Positions 6,974-15,432 of a stretch of 64,000 bases of DNA are shown here, in pieces. Each line of letters opens with the position of its first letter. The stretch's first letter is position 1. Both the position numbers and the translations under genes were made by a program. The notes beneath the pieces were generated by a model. The model was not told the origin of the DNA. It ran no database searches and worked only from the letters and a program-made list of their open reading frames with translations. Where the stretch lies: positions 30,473 to 94,472 of the forward strand of contig JANNOO010000001.1 of assembly GCA_031399165.1 (NCBI GenBank), given 5' to 3'. The stretch is from JAKFWI01 sp031399165. GTDB taxonomy: Bacteria > Pseudomonadota > Alphaproteobacteria > Caulobacterales > Aquidulcibacteraceae.

Positions 6974-9672
6974 AACCTCTTGTCGAGCGAAATCCCGATA
7001 ATCCGGCCGATCGGATTGGTCAGCGTCGGATCGAATCCGCCGCCGCCGTTTTGACTCTGAGCGATGTTCACGAACGGCGGTTGTTGATCGAAGGCGTTGC
7101 GCATGTCGAGCGCGATCGTGAATGGCTGTTCGGTCCCGACGCGATAGGCCAAACGCAAATCTACGGTGGTGTATGCGTCCACCTTCTGAACCGGCGTAAC
7201 TGCTGTGTTGTCGTATGCGTTCTGGTAGTTGACGAACACATTGCCCATCAGCGGCCCGCGATTCCAAGTCAAACTGCCGCGCATCTTCAGCGTGAGCGGA
7301 TTGAAGATATCATTGAGTTGGTCAATCGCCGGCGCCGCGGCTGTGATCGCGGTTTCGTATTTCAGGAAATACGTCCCATCCAGACTGACGTCGAAGTGAC
7401 CCCACTGTTCCGTGCTGAAACCATAGCTGGCCGAGAAGTCGACGCCTTCGGCTCTGGTTTCCGCCAGGTTTGCGTTACGGCCCTCAATGAACAAGCTAAC
7501 GCCAGCCGGGATAACGCCGGTGAATCCAGTTTCGGCAATTTGCTGGGCGATGAACGCCGCAGACGGATTGCGCACGATGATGTCTGTACCGGCGAATTGT
7601 GCTTCACGGCTCAGGATGCTGAGGTCCGACAGATAGGAAACAACCTGGTTGTCGTAGTCGATCTTGAAATAGGTGATGGCGAACTTGGAGCGCGGCAGGG
7701 CGTCCGGCGTCAGATCAAAACCGAATGACCACGTTCTGGCGGTTTCCGGCTCAAGGTTCAGATTAGCGCCGGACCGCGCGACGCCTTGGCGTATCGCGCC
7801 CCCGATCGTCGGATCGGAATAGTTCTGCACGAACAGCGAGTTTGAGTTGCCGTAGATTTGTGAAATTGTCGGCGCGCGGAATGACGTGCCATAGCTGGCG
7901 CGGAAGGCCAGATCTTTGACCGGCGCGTAGCTCAAGCCAACCTTGGGATTCTGCGTTACGCCGACATCGCTGTACTCGTCGTAACGGGCCGCGAGATTGA
8001 CATCCAGCTTGTGGATTGCGGGCATGGCGTTGGCGTCGCCAACAATCGGCACGAGCACCTCAGCGTAATAGGACTCGACCTGTCGCTGGCGGCGCCCGGA
8101 GGTCGCGGTCGTCACGAGCGTAGTGCCTTGGAAATTGGTCTGCACAACGCGCATATCTTGGTGTTCCAGACCGACGACGCCTTTCACCTGGCCGCCCGGC
8201 ATGCTGAAGAGCGGGCCATCGAGCTTGGTTTCGTAGAATTTCAGCGTTGTGCGGCCCTTATTGTCGGCAACGCCAATCAGGATGCTGTTGATCACCGATG
8301 CGCTGTTCCCGCCAGCGCCAAACGGGTTGAACGCCGTCGCCGGATTGGCGCTGCGCAACGCCTCAGCAAGCGCCGAGGCGTTGGCGATGTTGTACCCCGT
8401 ACTGCGGTCATCGTTGCGGCCGGCGGTATAGCTGGTCTCGAAATTCCATCCCGCGGGCAATATATAGCGTGCGCCAACCGTCACCTCGACGGCTTTCGAA
8501 AATCCCTTTGTGAAGGCCTGCGGGTAGTCGTTCAGGAAGGAATACTGAACCGTTTCGCACCGGGTTCCGGCCGGCGCGCCAGCTGTCGCCGGGCAAGGCG
8601 ATGTTACGCCGCCAGGCGGCAGTACAAAAAACGCATTGGTCGCCGGAACTGACAGAGGCAGATTGGTGACGCCGCCTCGAATTTTGAACAGCCGCCTTGA
8701 AGCAAAGGCATCGCCGAACAGCGACAAGCGCTCCCCCAATTGCTGGTTGAAAGTTATCGCCATGCTGTTGCGATCTTGCTCGGGGATCAGGTCCGCGTAT
8801 TGCAGATTGTCGCAGCGATTGGCCGCGCCGGGCGCGAGTGTGGCGCTTGTCGCTGGGGTGACGCCACTTGCCGGAATCGGATAGGTTGCTCCGGCGACTA
8901 TATTGCCGGGTGCGCAATTGGTGACACGGAAATCGTTGCCGCCACGCGCCCGAAGATCACCGCGGAAATAATCGCGGTCCAGCCCGGAAAGCGCCGAGCG
9001 ATACCCGTTCTCGTAAGATACCGTGACCTGGCCGCCGCCCCATTTCTTGCCGCCTATAAAGCCGACTTTGCGTTCGTCGATCTCGTCGCCGGCTCCGTAG
9101 CGGCCCGTGACCTCGAACCCCTCAAAGTCTCGCCGCAGGATCAAGTTTACTACGCCCGCGATAGCGTCGGAGCCGTATATCGCCGAAGCGCCATCAGGGA
9201 CCACCTCCACGCGCGCGAGCGCCAGAGTCGGAATGATGGAAGGATCGACCGCAAAGCCCGTTGTGCCCTGCGGCACCACCCGATGACCGTCCAAAATGAC
9301 GAGCGTGGTGAACGGACCAATGCCGCGCAAGTTTACTGAATTGCCGTAGGTGATGTTGTTCGAGCCGCCCGACTGGCCACGCGAGGTTTCGGAAATGCCG
9401 AGATTGAACACTTGGGGAATTTGTTGAATCAGCTGCGCCGTGGTCACGGCGCCCGACGCCTCGATGTCAGCACGGTTTATGCTGACAACAGTAGAGCCCA
9501 CCGGCGCAACGCCCCGAACCCGGCTGCCGGTTACAATTACGGTATCGGCCTCGGCTGTTGTCTGCGCATAGGCGGCGCTCATGCTCATCGCGCCGGCGCC
9601 CAGCAGCGCACCGGCAGCGGCTTTGGCCATCAGATGGCGCGCGAATTGACCGCGCAGCCTCACGTGTTTCAT
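6970..9672 (-). CDS. TonB-dependent receptor (outer-membrane)
   Basis: The protein is about 900 residues, with a signal peptide ending in SAAYAQ, a plug domain starting VIVTGSRVRGVAPVGSTVVSI, the plug segments LVILDGHRVVPQG and VEVVPDGASAIYGSDAIAGV, and a long beta-barrel ending in ISLDKRF with the terminal phenylalanine typical of outer-membrane proteins. It resembles the oligosaccharide- or plant-compound-type receptors of Caulobacter- and Sphingomonas-like bacteria. The ligand is not identifiable. The start at ATG 9672 (MKHVRL) is preferred because GGGGA lies 5 nt upstream and it begins a normal signal peptide. Upstream ATGs at 9684 and 9738 would add non-signal sequence. It may serve the same substrate as the neighbouring TRAP/CoA-transferase genes, but only position supports this. 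Confidence 0.92.
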   Translation of the reverse strand: MKHVRLRGQFARHLMAKAAAGALLGAGAMSMSAAYAQTTAEADTVIVTGSRVRGVAPVGSTVVSINRADIEASGAVTTAQLIQQIPQVFNLGISETSRGQSGGSNNITYGNSVNLRGIGPFTTLVILDGHRVVPQGTTGFAVDPSIIPTLALARVEVVPDGASAIYGSDAIAGVVNLILRRDFEGFEVTGRYGAGDEIDERKVGFIGGKKWGGGQVTVSYENGYRSALSGLDRDYFRGDLRARGGNDFRVTNCAPGNIVAGATYPIPASGVTPATSATLAPGAANRCDNLQYADLIPEQDRNSMAITFNQQLGERLSLFGDAFASRRLFKIRGGVTNLPLSVPATNAFFVLPPGGVTSPCPATAGAPAGTRCETVQYSFLNDYPQAFTKGFSKAVEVTVGARYILPAGWNFETSYTAGRNDDRSTGYNIANASALAEALRSANPATAFNPFGAGGNSASVINSILIGVADNKGRTTLKFYETKLDGPLFSMPGGQVKGVVGLEHQDMRVVQTNFQGTTLVTTATSGRRQRQVESYYAEVLVPIVGDANAMPAIHKLDVNLAARYDEYSDVGVTQNPKVGLSYAPVKDLAFRASYGTSFRAPTISQIYGNSNSLFVQNYSDPTIGGAIRQGVARSGANLNLEPETARTWSFGFDLTPDALPRSKFAITYFKIDYDNQVVSYLSDLSILSREAQFAGTDIIVRNPSAAFIAQQIAETGFTGVIPAGVSLFIEGRNANLAETRAEGVDFSASYGFSTEQWGHFDVSLDGTYFLKYETAITAAAPAIDQLNDIFNPLTLKMRGSLTWNRGPLMGNVFVNYQNAYDNTAVTPVQKVDAYTTVDLRLAYRVGTEQPFTIALDMRNAFDQQPPFVNIAQSQNGGGGFDPTLTNPIGRIIGISLDKRF

Positions 9673-9848
9673 CTCATTCCCCATTACTTTTTGTTGCATT
9701 CGCGCTAAAGCATCCGTGGGCGCCAACCAACCATCCATCGCTGACCACCATCATTAATTGTCATGGTATATAACATTAAGGATCGCGCAAGTGGCGGCGT
9801 GAAGGCTGCGCCTAGCGCTGCGGTTAGCTTGCGCTACTATCGCTTCTC

Positions 9849-10397
9849 ATGCCGCAGATTGCTGATTTCTTTTTTGGGCAGCCGCGCGAGGATCGAGCGT
9901 GCGGCGCCTGCGTGGCGTGTTGTTTCGTCTGGCCAATCAATGCGCCGGAACTTCAAAAGGCAGCTGAAACGCTATGCCCACACTGCACAGGCGTCAGTTG
10001 CGCGATCTATAAAGTCCGCCCGCCAGTGTGCCGCGCATTCTATTGCGGTTGGCGGCGCATTGAGGGCATGCCAGACTTCGCCCGGCCTGACCGGCTCGGC
10101 ATTGTGTTCGACGTCGTCATGCCGGATGAGCCAAACAACATTCTGGACCGGCTCTATGTCAGAGGGACGGCGCTCCATTCGTGGGCGGATTTTGAATCCG
10201 AAAACGCGCGTGTGATTCTGGATCAGTTTAGCCGGGGCGATCTGCCCGTCTGGCTTGAATACGGCGACGATAAAATGCTGGCCCATCCACTGGGCGAAAT
10301 TGCCGACATTCTGCTGGGCGGCGCCGCACCTTCGACCAGCGAAGCCGCCGAGCAAGCCGAGCGCTGGCGCGTGCGCTTCTCAAACCTTAAAGGGTAG
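9849..10397 (+). CDS. YkgJ-like cysteine-cluster protein
   Basis: A 182-residue cytoplasmic protein with the cysteine pattern of the YkgJ/UPF0153 family: CGACVACC near residue 18-25, CPHC around residue 43-46, then CAIYKVRPPVCRAFYCGW around residue 50-67. The family is thought to bind zinc or an iron-sulfur cluster, but no reaction is established. The C-terminal half has no recognised motif. It is divergent from the receptor gene. The 150 bp to the next gene hold no obvious operator. Function stays unknown. Confidence 0.8.
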   Translation: MPQIADFFFGQPREDRACGACVACCFVWPINAPELQKAAETLCPHCTGVSCAIYKVRPPVCRAFYCGWRRIEGMPDFARPDRLGIVFDVVMPDEPNNILDRLYVRGTALHSWADFESENARVILDQFSRGDLPVWLEYGDDKMLAHPLGEIADILLGGAAPSTSEAAEQAERWRVRFSNLKG

Positions 10398-10545
10398 ACC
10401 GGCTTCTACCAAGCGCGCCCATCGCTGGTCTCTGCGGGCGCGGACCAACTTTGGCCCTGTCACAACAGTGAGAGCCTCTTCCTCGCCTTGCCCCGCCCTG
10501 ATAACAGGAGGCGCTAGGGAATGGAAATGAAGGGCGAGATAGCCA

Positions 10546-11418
10546 ATGTGTGACGAACTTACTGAACGCGACAACGCAGAAGCCTTGACCTCTGGAGCGG
10601 TTTCGCGGCGCGGCTTCACGGCCGTAACCAGCATGGCGGCGATGGCGGCGATGCTGCCTTCACCTGCCCACGCCGTAACCGTGAACGAATCGGCCGTCAC
10701 GATCAAAACACCCGACGGCGAGGCCGATTGCCACTTCGCGCATCCGGCAACCGGATCGTCTGCGGCCGTTCTGGTGTGGCCCGACATCATGGGCCTCCGG
10801 CCCGCCTTCCAGGCGATGGGCAAGCGCCTCGCGGAATCCGGTTACGCCGTTCTGACAGTCAATCCGTTCTACCGCAGCGCAAAAGCGCCGGTGCTGAAGG
10901 AAGGCGAAAGCTTCGCCGATCCCGCCGTTCGCGCGAAAGTGATGCCGCTTGCGCAGGCGCTCAACGCCAATACGCACCGCACAGACGCGGTGGCGTTCAT
11001 CTCGTGGCTCGACGGCCAGAAAGCGGTAAACACCCGCCGCAAGATCGGAACCACTGGCTATTGCATGGGCGGGCAGATCGTCATGCGCACCGCAGCGGCC
11101 GTACCGAACCGCGTGGGCGCCGGCGCATCGTTCCACGGCGGCGGCCTGGTCACGGCTATGCCCGACAGTCCCCACCTTCTTATCCCGACCATGAAGGCCA
11201 GCTTCCTGATCGCCGTTGCTGAAAACGACGACCAGCGGGAGCCGACGGCTAAGGACACGCTCCGCGCGAGTTTCGACGCCGCCAAGCGGCCCGCCGAGAT
11301 TGAGGTCTATAAGGCCATGCACGGCTGGGTCCCGCCGGACAGCGCCGCTTACAACAAGGAAGCGGCTGAAAAAGCGTGGAGCCGCAAGCTCGCCTTGTTC
11401 GAAAAGGCGCTCGCCTAG
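10546..11418 (+). CDS. Tat-exported dienelactone hydrolase family protein
   Basis: This 290-residue alpha/beta hydrolase carries an N-terminal twin-arginine signal (SRRGFTAV) with a hydrophobic stretch ending in PSPAHA, so it should be exported folded to the periplasm. The catalytic triad of the dienelactone hydrolase family is visible: nucleophile Cys173 in GYCMGG, an aspartate in the AVAENDDQ segment, and His259 in AMHGWVPPD. The natural substrate is unknown. Related proteins act on carboxymethylenebutenolide-like or other small esters. A clear hairpin terminator follows at 11431-11465, so it ends a transcription unit. Confidence 0.87.
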   Translation: MCDELTERDNAEALTSGAVSRRGFTAVTSMAAMAAMLPSPAHAVTVNESAVTIKTPDGEADCHFAHPATGSSAAVLVWPDIMGLRPAFQAMGKRLAESGYAVLTVNPFYRSAKAPVLKEGESFADPAVRAKVMPLAQALNANTHRTDAVAFISWLDGQKAVNTRRKIGTTGYCMGGQIVMRTAAAVPNRVGAGASFHGGGLVTAMPDSPHLLIPTMKASFLIAVAENDDQREPTAKDTLRASFDAAKRPAEIEVYKAMHGWVPPDSAAYNKEAAEKAWSRKLALFEKALA

Positions 11419-11430
11419 CAAGCGAAAACA

Positions 11431-11465
11431 AACGGCGCTCCTGATTTGCATGAGCGCCGTTTTGT
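11431..11465 (+). terminator. Rho-independent terminator after the dienelactone hydrolase gene
   Basis: A perfect 10-bp stem (AACGGCGCTC at 11431-11440 pairing with GAGCGCCGTT at 11452-11461) with an 11-nt loop is followed by a short T run. It lies 12 nt after the stop codon. Confidence 0.8.
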
Positions 11466-11616
11466 CTGTTAGTAGAAGCGGGTGCTGCGGGGCGCTTCAT
11501 TCTTTCCGCGCGCGACTGAAGCGCACGGTCTTCGTGCGTCCGGTTGACACGGGCGCGCAAACCCGGACACTGATTAAAAAGTATCCGTTGATACGTTATT
11601 GGGTGGGAGCGCCTTC

Positions 11617-12096
11617 GTGGAATTTCTTAACATGCTGTCGGATTCGCCGGTCAGCGCGTGGGTGAGCGAGTCCACATGGACTTATTATGGCATGCTCGCC
11701 GTGCATGCTGTCGGCATGGCCGCCGTGGTAGGCGGCACATTCATGCTATGCCTGCGTGTTCTTGGTTTTGGCCAAGGCATGCCCGTCGCCGATCTTGAGC
11801 GGCTTCGTCTGGTGGCATGGGGCGGGTTTTTCGCCAACGCGATTTCCGGCGCAATTCTTTTCTGCAGCAACGGACCGCGGCTGGTCGCTAACAATATGTT
11901 TCAAATCAAAATTGCTTCGATCATCCTTGGCGGCGTCGCGCTCTGGGGCTTGTGGCGTGCGATAGGCCCGAACCGGCTTGAGCCAGTCTTCGTCTTTGGC
12001 GGGCAAGCGAAATCGATCGCCATCGGTACGCTCTTCTTCTGGACGGTCGCGATCGTTACCGGCCGCTACATCGCTTACACAATTAATTTCGGCTGA
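11617..12096 (+). CDS. Small multi-pass membrane protein, DUF6644-like, first of a tandem pair
   Basis: The protein has about 159 residues and four predicted membrane segments. Conserved-looking residues sit in SESTWTYYGMLAVHAVGMAA, including a histidine in the first helix, and the helices resemble a small four-helix cytochrome-like fold. The next gene has the same topology and a matching SETLHFIGLC motif, so the two are probably paralogues that form a heterodimer. The start is taken as GTG 11617, which has GGGAG 8 nt upstream; a TTG at 11599 is possible. Assignment to DUF6644 rests on resemblance only. A perfect TTGACA at 11542-11547 could be the -35 box of its promoter, but no good -10 is seen. 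Confidence 0.7.
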   Translation: MEFLNMLSDSPVSAWVSESTWTYYGMLAVHAVGMAAVVGGTFMLCLRVLGFGQGMPVADLERLRLVAWGGFFANAISGAILFCSNGPRLVANNMFQIKIASIILGGVALWGLWRAIGPNRLEPVFVFGGQAKSIAIGTLFFWTVAIVTGRYIAYTINFG

Positions 12097-12102
12097 GGAT
12101 TT

Positions 12103-12609
12103 ATGGACTTTTTTTTCGCAATAGATGGCTGGATCAAGTCCACGGCTGTCTCGAAACTTATGCTCCAGAGCTCGATTGCGTTCTCGCTTTCCGAGACGCT
12201 GCATTTCATCGGCCTGTGCATTATGCTCGGGGCGCTTCTGGTCATTGATCTACGCATTCTCGGCGTCATGAAAAGCACGCCGGCAAGCGTCGTGTTGAAA
12301 TTCGTGCCGCTTGCTGTTTTGGGATTCGCGATTAACCTGCTGACAGGCTTGGCCTTCATCGCCTCCAACCCGCTGGGCTATTTCACAAATTGGATGTTCT
12401 GGACGAAGATGGGGCTGGTCACGCTGGCCGGCCTTAACGCGATGTATTTCACCTTCGTCGAACAGCCTCGCGTCCTGAAAACGCCGCAAGGCGAAACCTT
12501 CGATCTGAGCACCCGGATCACCGCCGCTTTATCCCTGGCCATATGGGTCGCGGTGATCATCGTCGGCCGTCTGCTGCCCGTTACCCAAGGCGAATACGGC
12601 ACGGGCTAA
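12103..12609 (+). CDS. Small multi-pass membrane protein, DUF6644-like, second of a tandem pair
   Basis: The 168-residue protein has four predicted membrane helices. The first carries SETLHFIGLCIMLGALLVIDL, in which the histidine matches that of the preceding gene. It starts 6 nt after the upstream stop with GAGGA close to the ATG, so the pair is one operon. The histidine-bearing helices could bind haem or a partner, but this is inference. No function is assigned. Confidence 0.72.
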   Translation: MDFFFAIDGWIKSTAVSKLMLQSSIAFSLSETLHFIGLCIMLGALLVIDLRILGVMKSTPASVVLKFVPLAVLGFAINLLTGLAFIASNPLGYFTNWMFWTKMGLVTLAGLNAMYFTFVEQPRVLKTPQGETFDLSTRITAALSLAIWVAVIIVGRLLPVTQGEYGTG

Positions 12610-12801
12610 ATTCTAATCTCCGCCCGAAAGCGGCGTTTCGATTGTGGCCGCAATGCGGGTGGCAAATTTTGTCCACGGAAGCGCGGCTAATGAGGCGGCC
12701 TGGTTAAGCCCGGCCGTCTCGACACGCCATCATCGCGCCAGCGACCATGCCGGTGTCCAAATCACCCTGAAGCGGCAAGACATAAGCTCCTTCACGCTTC
12801 G

Positions 12802-15243
12802 CTATGAAGGCGGGCGCCCCCACGTGCGCTGCATCGCCGCTTCCAGCGCCCGCAACGTTTCCGGCCTGCCGGTGAACAGGTTTTGCGGATAGCGGGTTTC
12901 GGCGATCATGTTGCGATAGATCGTATCGCTCTGGTGCAGATTGAGGCCGAGGCCTGCGAGGTATTGCAGGCGCAAATTTCGATCGGTGTTGATCTGCGCA
13001 TCGGCCATCCATGCACCGAGGTCTTCGCGGCTGCCGGAATAAGTGCCCAGCAAATCGACAGCCGAGTAAATGCCAACCTCACTAAGCGATTTCAGGATCG
13101 GCGCGTTCTGCGGCAGCTTTAACTTCGCCTCGATTGCATCGACGTCGATCGGGCGATCTTCCTTTGACCCGTAGAGAATGAGGTCATAGCCGAGCCCGTT
13201 AACATTGTTCGCGAACACAGCGCCGTTCGGGAACGCCTCCAGGAACGTGGCCACTTCGCTCTTGGTGGCGGCGTCCGTGCTTTCGTACATCTGCACGAAC
13301 AGCGTGACGACGCCGCCGGGATTAAGGTGGCTTTTGAGTTCCTGGAAGAATTCGCGCGTGTAGAGCGTGGCCGCGCCCTTCACCCACGGATCGAGCGGAT
13401 CGGAAGTAATTGCGTCGAACTTCTCGTTGGTCGTCAGCAGGAAATGGCGCGCATCGTCCAGATGCACCTTCACCTTCGGATTGGTGATGACCTGGAAATT
13501 GTAGGCGCCGAAATATTCCGACGCGACTTTCGGCACCAGCGGCTCGATCTCGGCGATCGTCTCGGACTTGACCGCAGGATCGATCGACACCGCGCCGGCC
13601 GTGACGCCCGCACCGCAGCCAATCACCAGCACCTTCGCCGGATTGTCCGGCAGCAGCGTGGTCATGTGGCCAAGCATGCGTTGCAGGCGCATGTCCTCGG
13701 CTTGGCTGGAGGCCTGCACCTTGCCGGCGTTATGATAATTGACTACGCCCTGCGGCGTGCGGGTGACCGCCACGGACGCGGTGACGCCTTCACCGACGTA
13801 AAGGATTTCGTTGATCCCGGCCCAAGTTGCCGCATAGCGGCCATAAGCGACAAGCAGGCCGGGCAAGGCGGGCGCCGAAGCGGCGCAGAGCAGCGCGACT
13901 AACGCAACGCCCGCGGCAGCCAGGCCGGCCTTGGCGGGCGAAGCAGGCTTGCCGGCGGGACGCCACAGCGCAGAGCCAAGCATAAGTATTGCCGACAGCG
14001 CGCAGAGCGCAATCAGCGCCCTGTGCGAGAATTGGGTGCCGAGCACGCCGACCAGAGCAAGACTGGTGATCAGCGCACCGAAGATCGCGCCCACCGTATT
14101 GGCGGCATAGACGCCGCCAACCAGCTTGCCGGAATCCTGCCCCGGCTCCGCCACGCCCGCGAGCGCGAGCGGAAAGCTCGCGCCCCACAATAACGCCGCC
14201 GGCAGCGTCGCCCAAAGCGCGCGCATCAGATCGAGTTGAAACTGGAAAGACAGATCCCTGGAGATTGCCGGATTGATTGGCCAATACGGCATCGAGGCGC
14301 CCGTGGAATACGCCGCCCACGCAATGGCGACGCAAAGCAGCGCCTGGCATAGCCCCAGCGCGATGCGCGGATCGCGCATCCGCCGCCCCAGCGCCGAACC
14401 AATTGTGCTGCCCAGGCCCAGGCCAACGAGAAACACCGCCAGGATCAGCGAAAACGTATAGGCGGTGCCGCCGAACAGCAGCGAGAGAAGCCGCGCCCAG
14501 ACCACTTCGGCGCCAAGCGCCGTGGCGCCGGAAAGGCCGATAACGACATAGATTAGACGCACGCGCGGCGTGACCTTGACTGGCGCCTCGACGATGGCGG
14601 CCGGCTTATAGGCGGTGCGGCGTGCGATAAGCATAGCCAGCACGGCGACCGCGACATTGAGCACGACGGCGACGGCCGTTGCGGTGGCCATGTCGAAATG
14701 GCGGAGCAGGAAATAGCCGGCGATCAAACTGCCAGCGACAGCCCCGGCGAGATTGCCGCCATAGAAAAATCCAAGCCACGACACGCCGGAGGGCGTCGTT
14801 TCAACATAGCGCGCCATCGCCGGCAACGTGGCGCCCATCAGCAAAGTAGGCGGCAGAAGGCAAATGGCGGCCACCATCGCGCGCAAGATCACGTTCACCG
14901 GGCCCGAACCGGCGATCATCGTATAAATCGAACCCAGCAGCGGCACGGCGAACAGCGCCAGCAGGCCGAACGCGCCGATACCAAGTTCAAGATACGCGTA
15001 GACGCGCAAGGGATGATGCTGGGGGCCGACGAAGCGCGGGAGCAACAGGCTGCCCAGGCACATCCCGCCCATATAGACGCCGAGCAGCACGCCCAACGAT
15101 ACGGCGGACGAGCCGATATTCAGCTGCAGCAACTGAAACCAGACCACCTCATAAATCAGCGCCGCGCAGCCAGAGCCGACAAACAGCAGCAGCATCGCGG
15201 GCAGCCAGGCGCGGCCGGCGGCGTCAGAACCATTGGAAGTCAT
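12802..15243 (-). CDS. Membrane-fused spermidine-synthase-like methyltransferase-fold protein
   Basis: The 813-residue protein joins an N-terminal multi-pass domain (about 15-500, transporter-like helices) to a C-terminal Rossmann domain of the spermidine synthase family (about 520-740). In the soluble part VLVIGCGAGVTAG is the nucleotide-binding loop, EIEPLVPKV the acidic end of strand 2, DDARHFLLTT the next motif, and SDPLDPWVKGAATLYTREFF the family active-site region. Many bacteria have such fused proteins, and their product is not established as spermidine. The start at ATG 15243 has GTAGGAG 5 nt upstream. A longer frame reaching 15822 runs into the photolyase gene and is not used. Convergent with the DUF6644-like pair. 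Confidence 0.88.
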   Translation of the reverse strand: MTSNGSDAAGRAWLPAMLLLFVGSGCAALIYEVVWFQLLQLNIGSSAVSLGVLLGVYMGGMCLGSLLLPRFVGPQHHPLRVYAYLELGIGAFGLLALFAVPLLGSIYTMIAGSGPVNVILRAMVAAICLLPPTLLMGATLPAMARYVETTPSGVSWLGFFYGGNLAGAVAGSLIAGYFLLRHFDMATATAVAVVLNVAVAVLAMLIARRTAYKPAAIVEAPVKVTPRVRLIYVVIGLSGATALGAEVVWARLLSLLFGGTAYTFSLILAVFLVGLGLGSTIGSALGRRMRDPRIALGLCQALLCVAIAWAAYSTGASMPYWPINPAISRDLSFQFQLDLMRALWATLPAALLWGASFPLALAGVAEPGQDSGKLVGGVYAANTVGAIFGALITSLALVGVLGTQFSHRALIALCALSAILMLGSALWRPAGKPASPAKAGLAAAGVALVALLCAASAPALPGLLVAYGRYAATWAGINEILYVGEGVTASVAVTRTPQGVVNYHNAGKVQASSQAEDMRLQRMLGHMTTLLPDNPAKVLVIGCGAGVTAGAVSIDPAVKSETIAEIEPLVPKVASEYFGAYNFQVITNPKVKVHLDDARHFLLTTNEKFDAITSDPLDPWVKGAATLYTREFFQELKSHLNPGGVVTLFVQMYESTDAATKSEVATFLEAFPNGAVFANNVNGLGYDLILYGSKEDRPIDVDAIEAKLKLPQNAPILKSLSEVGIYSAVDLLGTYSGSREDLGAWMADAQINTDRNLRLQYLAGLGLNLHQSDTIYRNMIAETRYPQNLFTGRPETLRALEAAMQRTWGRPPS

Positions 15244-15432
15244 GAAACTCCTACGTCCATGCGCGGCGGCATGGCCTCCCCAGCGCCTCATTGGGCGATC
15301 GCTGCATAGAGCCAAGAAGCCTTGTAAGGTCAATTCCAGGGCACGGCGAATTGATCGGCCATTTCGCCGCTCCGTCCAGCGGGGCATCGGGCCTGGGTTG
15401 ATCCACGATGGATTTTGGCGCGTAACGCGCCC

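Noticed and set aside
5729..7267. 512-residue frame on the minus strand opposite the CoA-transferase gene
   Set aside because: It lies antisense to a well supported gene, is rich in Arg/His/Ala, and has no family motif; it is a shadow caused by GC-rich codon use.
10380..10823. 147-residue minus-strand frame near the dienelactone hydrolase start
   Set aside because: It overlaps the Tat signal coding region and shows no domain or ribosome site.
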